DNA of 64,000 nucleotides from Mucilaginibacter sp. L196 (lineage in GTDB: Bacteria; Bacteroidota; Bacteroidia; Sphingobacteriales; Sphingobacteriaceae), in NCBI RefSeq assembly GCF_009765905.1, contig NZ_LMUO01000015.1, positions 1,043,994 through 1,107,993 on the forward strand, given 5' to 3'. A program made the translations under genes and the position numbers. The notes under the pieces are model-generated. The model saw nothing but the letters and a program-made list of their open reading frames with translations, was not told the DNA's origin and did no database searches. Positions 27,796 to 36,452 of the stretch are shown piece after piece. Each line of letters opens with the position of its first letter. The stretch's first letter is position 1.

Positions 27796-28752
27796 TTAAG
27801 CCGTTACAATGTGCTCTTTAGCAGCTAAATAACGTTCAGCTTCGATGGCTGCCATACAGCCTGAACCTGCAGCTGTAACTGCCTGACGGTAGATATGATC
27901 CTGTGCATCACCACAGCAGAATACACCTTCAATATTAGTTTGGGTTGAATCCGGTTTGGTGAGGATATAACCTGTTTCATCCATATGTATCCAACCTTTA
28001 AAAATATCGGTATTGGGTTTATGGCCGATGGCTACGAAGAAACCTGTAACATCTAATGTTTTTTCCTCATTGGTTACATTATTTATTACTGTTACACCAG
28101 TAACACTTTGGCCATCGCCTACAATTTCCTTTGTTTCTGTATTATATAATATCTCGATGTTAGGAGTGTGTAACACACGGTGCATCATAGCCTTTGATGC
28201 ACGAAATTCATCACGACGAACAATCATGGTTACTTTACGGCACATTTTAGCTAAGTAAGTAGCTTCTTCTGCAGCGGTATCACCTGCACCAACAATGGCA
28301 ACGTCTTGTCCACGGAAAAAGAATCCATCACATACAGCACAGGCAGAAACACCAAAACCGCTGTATTTTTGTTCAGAATCCAACCCTAACCATTTAGCCG
28401 AAGCACCTGTTGAAATAATAACGGTATCAGCTAATATAGTTTTTACTTCGTCTACTACCACTTTATGCGGCATGCTTGAAAAATCAACTGAGCTAACGTA
28501 TCCAAAACGGATATCAGCGCCCAAACGTTCTGCTTGTTTGCGGAAGTTTTCCATCATCTCAGGACCCATGATACCTTCAGGATAGCCAGGGTAATTTTCA
28601 ACCTCAGTAGTTTGTGTAAGCTGGCCACCGGCTAACATACCGGTATACAATACAGGTTTTAAATCAGCGCGTGAAGCATAAACAGCAGCGGTATATCCCG
28701 CAGGTCCTGATCCAATAATCAGGCATTTAACGTGTTCAAGATCTTGAGACAT
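27796..28752 (-). CDS. trxB: Thioredoxin-disulfide reductase
   Basis: 318 residues. FAD-binding GSGPAGYTAAVYA (14-26), redox pair C138-x-x-C141 (CAVCDG), NADPH-binding GAGDTAAEEA (155-164) and the C-terminal FAD block GVFCCGDAQD. It passes electrons from NADPH to thioredoxin in the cytoplasm. All motifs are intact and length is normal. It stands alone on the minus strand. Confidence 0.96.
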   Translation of the reverse strand: MSQDLEHVKCLIIGSGPAGYTAAVYASRADLKPVLYTGMLAGGQLTQTTEVENYPGYPEGIMGPEMMENFRKQAERLGADIRFGYVSSVDFSSMPHKVVVDEVKTILADTVIISTGASAKWLGLDSEQKYSGFGVSACAVCDGFFFRGQDVAIVGAGDTAAEEATYLAKMCRKVTMIVRRDEFRASKAMMHRVLHTPNIEILYNTETKEIVGDGQSVTGVTVINNVTNEEKTLDVTGFFVAIGHKPNTDIFKGWIHMDETGYILTKPDSTQTNIEGVFCCGDAQDHIYRQAVTAAGSGCMAAIEAERYLAAKEHIVTA

Positions 28753-28879
28753 TGTTGTTTTTTAAATTGAAGCACGAAGTTAAGAAAAAAGGTAAATTCG
28801 ATAGTCAGATGTTGGTAAACATTGAAGGTGTTAGTTATTTGATATAACAAATATAAACCGCCAACGTAAACAATAAATT

Positions 28880-28990
28880 ATGGATAAGAAAAAGGCCCTG
28901 CAACAATTTATAATACTGATAGTAATTTTACTGGTTATTATAATTGTTGCACTAAAACTGTTTCTAAAGGATTTTTATCAAACTGGTTGA
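28880..28990 (+). CDS. Small single-pass membrane protein (36 aa)
   Basis: ATG at 28880, TGA at 28988-28990. The product begins MDKKKALQQF, then one uninterrupted hydrophobic segment (about 10-29, only Ile, Leu, Val, Ala), and ends LKDFYQTG. Positive charges at the N-side and a single TM suggest a real small membrane protein. The stop codon lies one base from the end of the carboxylase gene on the other strand. Function unknown. Confidence 0.55.
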   Translation: MDKKKALQQFIILIVILLVIIIVALKLFLKDFYQTG

Positions 28991-28991
28991 G

Positions 28992-30623
28992 CTAGGTTTG
29001 TATAATCCCCACATTAAATGCTTTTTCAATGGGAGCATGATTAGCGGCTTCAATCCCCATTGAGATTACCTTACGCGTTTCCAGTGGATCAATTATACCA
29101 TCAACCCAAAGCCTTGCGGCTGCATAATATGGAGTGGTTTGTGCGTCATAGCGGTCACTTATTTCTTTTAATAGTTCTGCTTCTCTTTCGGGTGTGATGA
29201 TTTCTTCGCCTTTTGCTTTTAAGCCTGCGGCCTGTATTTGCAATAAAGTTTTAGCAGCTTGCGAACCACCCATAACCGCAATTTTGGCTGATGGCCAGGC
29301 ATATATTAACCTAGGGTCATAGGCTTTGCCGCACATAGCGTAATTACCAGCACCATAGGAATTACCTATAACAATTGTAAATTTAGGTACGACTGAATTT
29401 GCAACCGCATTAACCATTTTGGCACCGTCCTTAATAATACCTCCTTGTTCTGATCTACTGCCGACCATAAAGCCGGTAACATCCTGTAGGAACACTAAAG
29501 GGATTTTCTTTTGATTACAGTTCATGATAAACCGGGTTGCTTTATCGGCTGAATCTGAATAGATCACACCACCAAACTGCATTTCTTTTTTACCAGATTT
29601 TACAACCTTGCGCTGGTTAGCCACAATACCTACTGCCCAACCATCAACACGGCCAAGGCCACAGATGATAGATTGGCCGTAATCTGTTTTATATTCTTCA
29701 AACTCGGAATCATCCAATAAACGCAGAATAATATCCCTCATATCATAAGGTTTATCGCGGGTGTCGGGTAGTATTCCGTAAATGTCTTTTGGATCAAGCT
29801 TTGGTTGAGTAGGTTTTATACGATCAAAGCCGGCCTTATTATAATCACCGATCTTGCTGAAAATATTTTTGATGCTATCTAAACATGCTTGGTCGTTTGG
29901 CTGTTTATAATCCGTAACGCCTGATATTTCGCAATGCATTTTAGCACCGCCAAGGCTTTCGTTATCAATGTCTTCGCCAATAGCTGATTTTACGAGGTAT
30001 GATCCGGCTAAGAATACTGAGCCTGTGCCTTCAACTATCATAGCCTCATCACTCATAATGGGTAAATAAGCTCCACCTGCAACACACGAACCCATAATAG
30101 CGGAAATCTGTACAATCCCCATACCGCTCATGATAGCATTGTTGCGGAATATGCGACCGAAATGTTCTTTATCCGGGAATATTTCATCCTGCAAAGGCAA
30201 ATAAACCCCTGCGGAATCAACCAAATAAATTATGGGAAGTTTATTCTCCATGGAGATTTCCTGTGCACGAAGATTCTTTTTAGCGGTGATCGGAAACCAA
30301 GCCCCGGCTTTTACAGTAGCATCATTAGCAACAATTACGCATTGCCTGCCGGATACGTAGCCAATACCACAAATCACACCACCTGAAGGGCAGCCGCCAT
30401 GTTCGGCATAAAGCCCTTCGCCTACAAAAGCACCAATTTCAAGCCAAGGCTTATCTTTATCTATCAAATAAGCTACACGCTCACGGGCAAGCATTTTGCC
30501 TTTTTCTTTTTGTTTGGCTGCGGCTTTTTCGCCACCGCCTAAATAAATCTTTTTCAGCTTGGTAGCAACTTCATAAACAAGCCGTTTATTAATGTCTTCG
30601 TTTTTGTTGAATTCAATATCCAT
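28992..30623 (-). CDS. Acyl-CoA carboxylase beta subunit, methylcrotonyl-CoA type
   Basis: 543 residues, a biotin-dependent carboxyltransferase with both halves of the crotonase-like fold. Blocks GGVICGIGYVSG...VANDATVKAGAW, GSCVAGGAYLPIMSDEA, and TGFMVGSRSEQGGIIKDGAK with GNSYGAGNYAMCGKAYDPR are closest in style to methylcrotonyl-CoA carboxylase beta (leucine breakdown). Propionyl-CoA carboxylase beta is the alternative. The biotin-carrying alpha subunit is not in the window. A palindrome at 30646-30660 lies 23 bases upstream of the start. Confidence 0.88.
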   Translation of the reverse strand: MDIEFNKNEDINKRLVYEVATKLKKIYLGGGEKAAAKQKEKGKMLARERVAYLIDKDKPWLEIGAFVGEGLYAEHGGCPSGGVICGIGYVSGRQCVIVANDATVKAGAWFPITAKKNLRAQEISMENKLPIIYLVDSAGVYLPLQDEIFPDKEHFGRIFRNNAIMSGMGIVQISAIMGSCVAGGAYLPIMSDEAMIVEGTGSVFLAGSYLVKSAIGEDIDNESLGGAKMHCEISGVTDYKQPNDQACLDSIKNIFSKIGDYNKAGFDRIKPTQPKLDPKDIYGILPDTRDKPYDMRDIILRLLDDSEFEEYKTDYGQSIICGLGRVDGWAVGIVANQRKVVKSGKKEMQFGGVIYSDSADKATRFIMNCNQKKIPLVFLQDVTGFMVGSRSEQGGIIKDGAKMVNAVANSVVPKFTIVIGNSYGAGNYAMCGKAYDPRLIYAWPSAKIAVMGGSQAAKTLLQIQAAGLKAKGEEIITPEREAELLKEISDRYDAQTTPYYAAARLWVDGIIDPLETRKVISMGIEAANHAPIEKAFNVGIIQT

Positions 30624-30645
30624 AATTGGTCGGTCAGAAAAAACG

Positions 30646-30660
30646 TAATGTAGTACATTA
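30646..30660. promoter_or_regulatory. 15-base palindrome upstream of the carboxylase gene
   Basis: TAATGTA-G-TACATTA, an exact odd palindrome whose flanks (CG before, CCG after) extend it imperfectly. It lies 23-37 bases upstream of the start codon, a normal operator position for a TetR- or MarR-type repressor of acyl-CoA breakdown. The regulator is not identified. Confidence 0.35.
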
Positions 30661-30708
30661 CCGCAAGAAAAGATAAAATTGAAGAATTTTGTTTGCTTAT
30701 CCGATCGT

Positions 30709-32274
30709 TTAGTTAGATAAATATAGATTGTAATCGTCAGAAATAAATATCGGCTGCCATCCTGTTAAAATGGCTTTATCAGTTTTACTTATTAAGAGTA
30801 AATATTTTTGATGATCATTTATATATGTTGGCACTTTTGAATATATATATTGATTCTTAACATTTAATAAAAATAATGCATCCGGATTGGGAGTTAATAT
30901 TTTTTCTTTTTGATAATTGCCCCAAACGATCTTAGATATTGTATTGAGCTGAGTTATATTGCTTTTTTTATGAATAAATAACTTGAAACCTTTTAAGTCA
31001 TTGTCATTAGACAAAGCCGACGCAGTATCATTGCTATAGCTTTTAACCCTGTAATACATAGAATCTACACCATATATTACTGATAGGGATATTACTGTTA
31101 TAGCAATATATTTAAAAAACTTGTTAGCCCTTAATACATAATCAATTAAATAAGGCAACACCAATATATTTACCGGCAAAAATAGCCGGTCTTCATTGCT
31201 GATAGCACTACGTTTAAGTGTAAACATAATCCAATATAGCACATACATAACGCTGACTATAGATGTTATTCTAAACATAACATCCGTTTTAAACATAGTT
31301 TTAATATTTCTCCTGTATTGGTATACCAGGAAAAAGAATATTAATAAAAATGCCAGCATTAATATGCTTAGGTATGGATCTAAAAAATGAAGTTTACTTT
31401 CTATATTACCATAAATTGAATTAATGCTTAATGCTGAAAATACAACTCCCCAAAAACCTGAAAACGAACCGGAAATTATAGTAGAAATATTTACCAGCAA
31501 TCCCTGCCCGGTTGTTGGATTTTCACCAAGTCGCAGGTAGAATAAATAAAAGAGCACAACGGAAGCTAAATAAGGAAGTATTATTGTTGCCCTTTTTATT
31601 AGATATTTAGTTGTGATTTTTTTAGACCTGTAGTGTTCAACAAGAAAATCAATAGCTAAATATATATTAAAGGCCGTGCTAAACAATAGGAAACTATTTT
31701 TGATAAATAGCCCTAATAAATTTAGTAATAATAATGCTATTAGATTTAACCAATAATATTGACCGGCAGTTATTGTTTTTAAATAAGAGTATATGTAAAA
31801 AGGGACGCATAAAAAAAGGAATAGATCTGAAGAAGAGTATAAAATAAAATTAATATTAATGAACCTTTGTAAAAGCAATATTAATAATGAAGTAAGCACG
31901 ATATTTTTGGGCAGAGAGGCTCTTTGGAAAATCTTATAATAAAAGTAGCAGCCGAGTGCTATGGAAATAAAAGACAACACGGCTATGGCAACTCCAATAT
32001 TACCATCAAAAAATTTAGCAGTTAAATAGGGGATTTGATACTGCCCCGGAGCCCACCAGGTTAGATATTCCGCGTTAAGTTTCGATGTATTTTCATTAAA
32101 ATTCCACTGTTGATTAAACCCACCGCCGTTTATATAATTATGTAAGCTCATATAACCGTGTAGAGCATCATTTAATATAATTGGCTTGTATACCAGGCAA
32201 ATTATTAAATAAGCTAAACAAATTACAGCAATGCAGATAATTAAACCTGAAGATATTTTTTTTACCACACACAA
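30709..32274 (-). CDS. Polytopic membrane protein, GT-C glycosyltransferase-like
   Basis: 521 residues with about ten to twelve hydrophobic segments and a soluble C-terminal part of about 90 residues. The first outer loop (about 35-80) has acidic D36 and the motif WWAPGQYQIPYL, similar to the W-x-P-G block of GT39-like GT-C enzymes, which transfer sugars from lipid carriers outside the membrane. I do not recognise a specific family. Its base composition is more AT-rich than its neighbours, with many ATA and TTA codons, which may point to recent acquisition. Confidence 0.6.
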   Translation of the reverse strand: MCVVKKISSGLIICIAVICLAYLIICLVYKPIILNDALHGYMSLHNYINGGGFNQQWNFNENTSKLNAEYLTWWAPGQYQIPYLTAKFFDGNIGVAIAVLSFISIALGCYFYYKIFQRASLPKNIVLTSLLILLLQRFININFILYSSSDLFLFLCVPFYIYSYLKTITAGQYYWLNLIALLLLNLLGLFIKNSFLLFSTAFNIYLAIDFLVEHYRSKKITTKYLIKRATIILPYLASVVLFYLFYLRLGENPTTGQGLLVNISTIISGSFSGFWGVVFSALSINSIYGNIESKLHFLDPYLSILMLAFLLIFFFLVYQYRRNIKTMFKTDVMFRITSIVSVMYVLYWIMFTLKRSAISNEDRLFLPVNILVLPYLIDYVLRANKFFKYIAITVISLSVIYGVDSMYYRVKSYSNDTASALSNDNDLKGFKLFIHKKSNITQLNTISKIVWGNYQKEKILTPNPDALFLLNVKNQYIYSKVPTYINDHQKYLLLISKTDKAILTGWQPIFISDDYNLYLSN

Positions 32275-32332
32275 TTATATATAAAGAAATATTAAATAAT
32301 GAATTAACATTGGTTTTCATTTGGATAGCATC

Positions 32333-32917
32333 TCAAATAAAATTTCTATCTCTAAACCAAACCTCATCAACATCTGGTTTAAAACTATTCATCAGGTTTA
32401 TGAGCTCAATAGGGTCGGCTGATGATAATACTAGTTCTCGGTTTACGGGTTTTAAAAAACGTTGTTCAACCATTACATCTAACTGTTTTAGGAGGAAGTC
32501 GTAATACCCGTTCACATTCAATATGCCAATCGGTTTGTTATGCAGGCCTAACTGCAACCATGTTAACACTTCAAAAAACTCTTCCATTGTGCCTAAGCCG
32601 CCTGGTAGGGTTATGTAGCCATCACACAAATCGCTCATGAGTTGTTTCCGTTCGTGCATGTTTTCTGTTATATGCAGCTTAGTTATATTGGTATGGCCAA
32701 CTTCTTTATCCATTAAAAATTGGGGAATAACACCCTCTACCTGCCCGCCTTTAGCTAAAACAGCATCGGCAATCAGTCCCATTACACCAACTTTTCCGCC
32801 GCCGTAAACCAAATCGATGTGGTTATTTACCATTACTTCGGCTAACAATTCAATAGATTGCTTTAACAATGGATCACCATTGAAATTGGCGCCGCAGTAA
32901 ACACATATTTTTTTCAT
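32333..32917 (-). CDS. LOG family protein (TIGR00730 Rossmann fold)
   Basis: 194 residues. Signature motifs are GGGKVGVMG (39-48) and PGGLGTMEEF (105-114), with R90-K91 in MHERKQLM. LOG proteins cleave the N-glycosidic bond of nucleoside 5-prime monophosphates (cytokinin-activating type or AMP/CMP nucleosidase). Cytoplasmic, normal length. It lies upstream of the GT-C-like gene on the same strand, with a 58-base gap. Confidence 0.92.
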   Translation of the reverse strand: MKKICVYCGANFNGDPLLKQSIELLAEVMVNNHIDLVYGGGKVGVMGLIADAVLAKGGQVEGVIPQFLMDKEVGHTNITKLHITENMHERKQLMSDLCDGYITLPGGLGTMEEFFEVLTWLQLGLHNKPIGILNVNGYYDFLLKQLDVMVEQRFLKPVNRELVLSSADPIELINLMNSFKPDVDEVWFRDRNFI

Positions 32918-33012
32918 ATCAGGTTATAATATTGACCGCCAAATTACAAAAATCCTTGCCATTCAATATTAAATCAATGTTCACTAATTCAATAATTAAT
33001 TAACTTTACAGC

Positions 33013-33630
33013 ATGAACTTTTCATCAAAGTTGTTGGAGGATGCGGTTGCTGAATTTGCCAAATTACCAGGCGTGGGTCAAAAAACGGCTTTGCGTTTGG
33101 TTTTGCATTTATTGAAGCAAGATAGTGCAGAAGTTGACAGGTTTAGTGGCGCGATAACCAAACTCAGGCACGAGATACAATTTTGTCAAACCTGTCATAA
33201 TATATCCGATCAATTGATATGTGAAATATGCTCGGCACCTAAACGGGATAAAGGCACTATATGCGTGGTTGAAGATACCCGAGATGTAATGGCTGTTGAA
33301 AATACCAATCAGTATAACGGGTTGTATCATGTTTTGGGAGGATTGATCTCGCCTATGGATGGTGTAGGCCCCTCGGATCTGGAAGTAGATACGCTTATTG
33401 AACGTTTGAAAGATGATAGCGTAAAAGAGATCATATTTGCCCTGAGCGCCACAATGGAGGGCGATACTACTTTGTTTTATTTGAATAAAAGATTAAAATC
33501 TTTCAATATAACTATCTCTACCATAGCTCGTGGCATAGCTTTTGGAGGTGAATTAGAGTACGTAGATGAACTAACCTTAGGTCGGTCTATTGCTACACGT
33601 GTTCCATACGAGAATTCATTATCCAGGTAA
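33013..33630 (+). CDS. recR: Recombination mediator RecR
   Basis: 205 residues. Helix-hairpin-helix LPGVGQKTALRL (18-29), a C4 zinc finger (C58, C61, C70, C73) and a Toprim domain starting at about 82 (CVVEDTRDVMAVE). It loads RecA with RecO and RecF at single-stranded gaps. Complete and typical. It is followed after 2 bases by a glycosyltransferase gene in the same direction. Confidence 0.97.
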   Translation: MNFSSKLLEDAVAEFAKLPGVGQKTALRLVLHLLKQDSAEVDRFSGAITKLRHEIQFCQTCHNISDQLICEICSAPKRDKGTICVVEDTRDVMAVENTNQYNGLYHVLGGLISPMDGVGPSDLEVDTLIERLKDDSVKEIIFALSATMEGDTTLFYLNKRLKSFNITISTIARGIAFGGELEYVDELTLGRSIATRVPYENSLSR

Positions 33631-33632
33631 AT

Positions 33633-34466
33633 ATGAAACTGTCAGTAGTTATTATCAATCATAACATGTGTGAATTGCTTAGGCATACACTATTTTCTTT
33701 GGTTGATGCTGGTAAAAATATTGATTATGAGGTATTTATATATGATAATGCATCTACAGACGGTTCTGTAAAAATGATAGAAAATGAGTTCGCTCAGTTC
33801 CATATCATAGCCAGTCAAAAAAAGGTTGGATACTCAAAGGCTTATAATGAGATGATTAACCTCACAACCGGACAGTATATTTTACTAGTCAATCCGGATA
33901 TTATTAGCTCCAAAAAGACTTTAGAACGCACGCTTGAATTTATGGATGAGCATGCGGATTCTGGCGCGGTAGGTGTAAGAATGATAACACCTAAAGGAAG
34001 TTTTCTGTCGGAATCAAACCGCGGTTTATCAAGGCAATGGATTGCGTTTTTCAAATTAACAGGTTTAGCTAAATATTTCCCCAAATCCCGCATTGGTGAT
34101 CGTAACCGGAAGGATTGGGTAGAGGAGTTTCAAACTTCGGAAGTGGATTTTGTAAATGGCGCATTTATGCTGCTACGCAAGTCGGTGTTAAATGACATAG
34201 GGCTTTTCGATGAACAATTTGCTATGTACGGACATGACATAGATCTATCATATCGTATAAGGCTAGCAGGCTTTAAAAATTATTATTTCCCCAAAACATA
34301 TATCATCAATTTTAATTGGGCTAATTCTTCAAAATTAAACTGGCAATTCGTTAAGAACTTTTATGGTGCTATGATTATATTCGCCGTAAAATATTTGTTC
34401 AAAATGCCTGAAATTAAGTTAGACGGCACCGGACAGTTGCCTCTTGCTTATGAAGTTGAAAGATAA
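33633..34466 (+). CDS. Family 2 glycosyltransferase
   Basis: 277 residues, GT-A fold. N-terminal LSVVIINHNMCELL (2-15), nucleotide-binding IYDNASTDGS (about 36-45), LLVNPDI with its acidic residue near 90, and the acceptor-site block MYGHDIDLSYRIRLAG. Closest in style to rhamnosyltransferases of the WbbL type. Probably builds a surface polysaccharide from a nucleotide sugar on the cytoplasmic side. Starts 2 bases after recR and overlaps the next gene by 17 bases. Confidence 0.9.
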   Translation: MKLSVVIINHNMCELLRHTLFSLVDAGKNIDYEVFIYDNASTDGSVKMIENEFAQFHIIASQKKVGYSKAYNEMINLTTGQYILLVNPDIISSKKTLERTLEFMDEHADSGAVGVRMITPKGSFLSESNRGLSRQWIAFFKLTGLAKYFPKSRIGDRNRKDWVEEFQTSEVDFVNGAFMLLRKSVLNDIGLFDEQFAMYGHDIDLSYRIRLAGFKNYYFPKTYIINFNWANSSKLNWQFVKNFYGAMIIFAVKYLFKMPEIKLDGTGQLPLAYEVER

Positions 34467-35265
34467 CGTTGTAATTATAACTGGTGCATCATCTGGCATC
34501 GGAAAATCACTTGCTCATGAATTTGCCCAACGTGGCGCTAATCTTATTTTAGGCGCCCGCCAATACGTTCTATTATGCGAAATTGCTGCCGAACTGGAGA
34601 AAACTTATGGTATTAAAGCAGTAGCGGTGCATTGTGATGTGGCTATTGAAGAAGAATGTAATCTGTTAATTAAACAAGCGCTGCTTACCTTCAAAAAGAT
34701 TGATGTATTGGTAAATAATGCGGGTATATCCATGCGTGCATTATTTAATGATGTTGATGTTAAGGTATTAAAGCAATTAATGGATGTGAATTTTTGGGGT
34801 ACAGTTTATTGTACAAAGTTTGCCTTGCCCGAGATACTTAAAACTAAAGGCAGCATCGTAGGTGTATCGTCCATCGCTGGTTATAAAGGTTTACCGGGGC
34901 GTACAGGATATTCAGCATCAAAATTTGCTATGAATGGTTTTTTGGATGCTTTACGGGTTGAAAACTTAAATACTGGCGTTCATATTTTAACAGCGTGCCC
35001 GGGATTTACCGCATCAAATATCCGCAATACTGCATTAGATAAAAATGGTACCCAACAGGGCGAAAGTACCCTCCATGAAGAAAAAATGATGACTGCTGAT
35101 GAGGTAGCCCAAATTATAGTGGATGGTGTTGAAAACAGGGAAAGAACCTTAATCATGACCGGGCAGGGTAAGCTTACCGTCGCGTTAAGTAAATTTATAC
35201 CGGGTATTTTAGATAAACTGGTATATAATGTATTTAGGAAAGAAAAAGACTCCCTGCTTAAATAA
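34450..35265 (+). CDS. Short-chain dehydrogenase/reductase
   Basis: 271 residues. TGASSGIG near the N-terminus binds NAD(P), NNAG lies in the middle, and the active site shows S (VGVSSIAG) and YSASK. Classical SDR of the YqjQ/DltE-like group; the substrate is unknown. The frame also opens with TTG at 34444, but ATG at 34450 is the likely start. It overlaps the glycosyltransferase gene by 17 bases and closes the recR-GT2-SDR transcript. Confidence 0.9.
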   Translation: MKLKDNVVIITGASSGIGKSLAHEFAQRGANLILGARQYVLLCEIAAELEKTYGIKAVAVHCDVAIEEECNLLIKQALLTFKKIDVLVNNAGISMRALFNDVDVKVLKQLMDVNFWGTVYCTKFALPEILKTKGSIVGVSSIAGYKGLPGRTGYSASKFAMNGFLDALRVENLNTGVHILTACPGFTASNIRNTALDKNGTQQGESTLHEEKMMTADEVAQIIVDGVENRERTLIMTGQGKLTVALSKFIPGILDKLVYNVFRKEKDSLLK

Positions 35266-35269
35266 ACTA

Positions 35270-36238
35270 TTATAAAGTTTGCATATCGGGCAGATCAACC
35301 AAATCAAAATGGTTGATTTTACCTAAATCCAGTATGATCCTGCCATCAGTATCTCTGTCGAATATTGGCCTGAACTTAGCACCCCAAACTATTTCTTCGT
35401 GCAGGTAAGCAGTACGGGAATGCACGGTTTGAGAGAATGCATCGTCAAAGGTTTTTAATAATACTGCAAAGCCAGCCTCTGATGTTTTGAGGTATTCAAG
35501 TGTCATTCCTTTTAATGGGCTGTTTTCGTTAAGCGGATGAACAACGGTCCAGTTTAAAGTAAGTATACTAACAGATTTTCGTTCTAACTCTAAAGGAAAA
35601 AAGCGTCGTATTAATTTACCATCAACATCCTCGTTGTAAGAGAAAATAACCTCTATATTAAGATCGACCAAAATATTCCTCCGCTCATTTGCCAGTCGAA
35701 ACATTAAGCCGCGACAATTATCATTATAAGGCGCTATGAGGATGCTTTTGCTGTAAATGATTTTTGCAGAGGGCTTTGAAAAACGCCCGTATAATAAACC
35801 TGTTGCCATTGCGAAAGAGAGCAATCCCAGCATTGATTCAAATGCAGCCACGCTGTTAGCTGCCATGCCCTTGGGGTAGATGTGGCCGTAACCTACGGTT
35901 GTGATGGTTTGTGCCGAAAAGAAGAATGCTTCCCAAAAATGATTTAAACCGTTGTCATCTGTTATTCCATATAAACTATTTGGGTCAATAATTAAATAAG
36001 TTAAAGCGAAGATTACGTTTATAATAAAATATGTAAGAACTACCCATAGAGAAAACTTCCCCAAACTCATGGTGATAAGTTTATGGTAATTATCAGCTGT
36101 ATTAAAATAGGATAGGCCTTTCCGTTTTACATTTGGCGATCCATCTTTATTTATCAAAGGCTGATTTTTCATCACCGGTTGGTAGCCAAAGCCAAGATCA
36201 TCTTCCGGGTTTATTTTTCTTTTGTGATGGAGAGCCAT
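35270..36238 (-). CDS. Inward-rectifier (Kir/KirBac-type) potassium channel
   Basis: 322 residues. TM1 (about 62-84), pore helix and selectivity filter TVGYG (114-118), TM2 (about 128-150), then a cytoplasmic IRK C-terminal beta domain (about 160-310; LMFRLANERRNILVDLNIEV and the GFAVLLKTFDDAFSQTVHSR block). A tetrameric K+ channel of the inner membrane. It ends 4 bases from the SDR gene end and is divergent from the trp operon leader. Confidence 0.94.
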   Translation of the reverse strand: MALHHKRKINPEDDLGFGYQPVMKNQPLINKDGSPNVKRKGLSYFNTADNYHKLITMSLGKFSLWVVLTYFIINVIFALTYLIIDPNSLYGITDDNGLNHFWEAFFFSAQTITTVGYGHIYPKGMAANSVAAFESMLGLLSFAMATGLLYGRFSKPSAKIIYSKSILIAPYNDNCRGLMFRLANERRNILVDLNIEVIFSYNEDVDGKLIRRFFPLELERKSVSILTLNWTVVHPLNENSPLKGMTLEYLKTSEAGFAVLLKTFDDAFSQTVHSRTAYLHEEIVWGAKFRPIFDRDTDGRIILDLGKINHFDLVDLPDMQTL

Positions 36239-36281
36239 TTGTGGTTTGTTAAGTAACTAATATCGCAATTTTTTTATTCTG

Positions 36282-36312
36282 TTTGTTTTTAGAAAAACTA
36301 TTTCCATATTTG
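36282..36312 (+). promoter_or_regulatory. Promoter of the trp operon leader
   Basis: TTTG at 36282-36285, then exactly 19 bases, then CATATTTG at 36305-36312. This matches the Bacteroidota consensus TTTG-N19-TAnnTTTG at all positions but one. Transcription would start at about 36317-36320, only a few bases before the leader ATG at 36322. Confidence 0.6.
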
Positions 36313-36321
36313 TTGCACAAA

Positions 36322-36375
36322 ATGAAAGCGATAGAATTAAATAATAATTGGTGGTGGCTTAACGAGAGATCGTAA
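36322..36375 (+). CDS. trpL: trp leader peptide (17 aa, three consecutive Trp)
   Basis: ATG at 36322, stop TAA at 36373-36375. The product is MKAIELNNNWWWLNERS, with three adjacent TGG codons at 36349-36357. TGG is rare by chance, and a run of three in a 17-codon ORF directly before a terminator and trpD is the classic sign of a leader peptide that senses charged tRNA-Trp. Its first codons repeat those of trpD (ATGAAAGCGATA in both). Its role is to hold the ribosome when Trp is scarce, not to make a working protein. Confidence 0.85.
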   Translation: MKAIELNNNWWWLNERS

Positions 36376-36440
36376 GGCAATTCCATATTTGTTTTTTTAA
36401 CATATACAAAAAGGGTTGCCATATGGTAACCCTTTTTTAT
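36376..36440 (+). promoter_or_regulatory. Tryptophan attenuator (antiterminator and terminator)
   Basis: Terminator: AAGGGTTGCC (36411-36420) pairs with GGTAACCCTT (36425-36434) around loop ATAT, with a T run at 36433-36438. Antiterminator: GGCAATTC (36376-36383) can pair with GGGTTGCC (36413-36420), 8 pairs including two G-U, which would remove the terminator's left arm. The antiterminator strand begins right after the leader stop codon, so a ribosome finishing the leader would cover it (terminator forms), while one stalled at the Trp codons would leave it free (read-through into trpD). Confidence 0.8.
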
Positions 36441-36452
36441 TAGCCCTGCATT

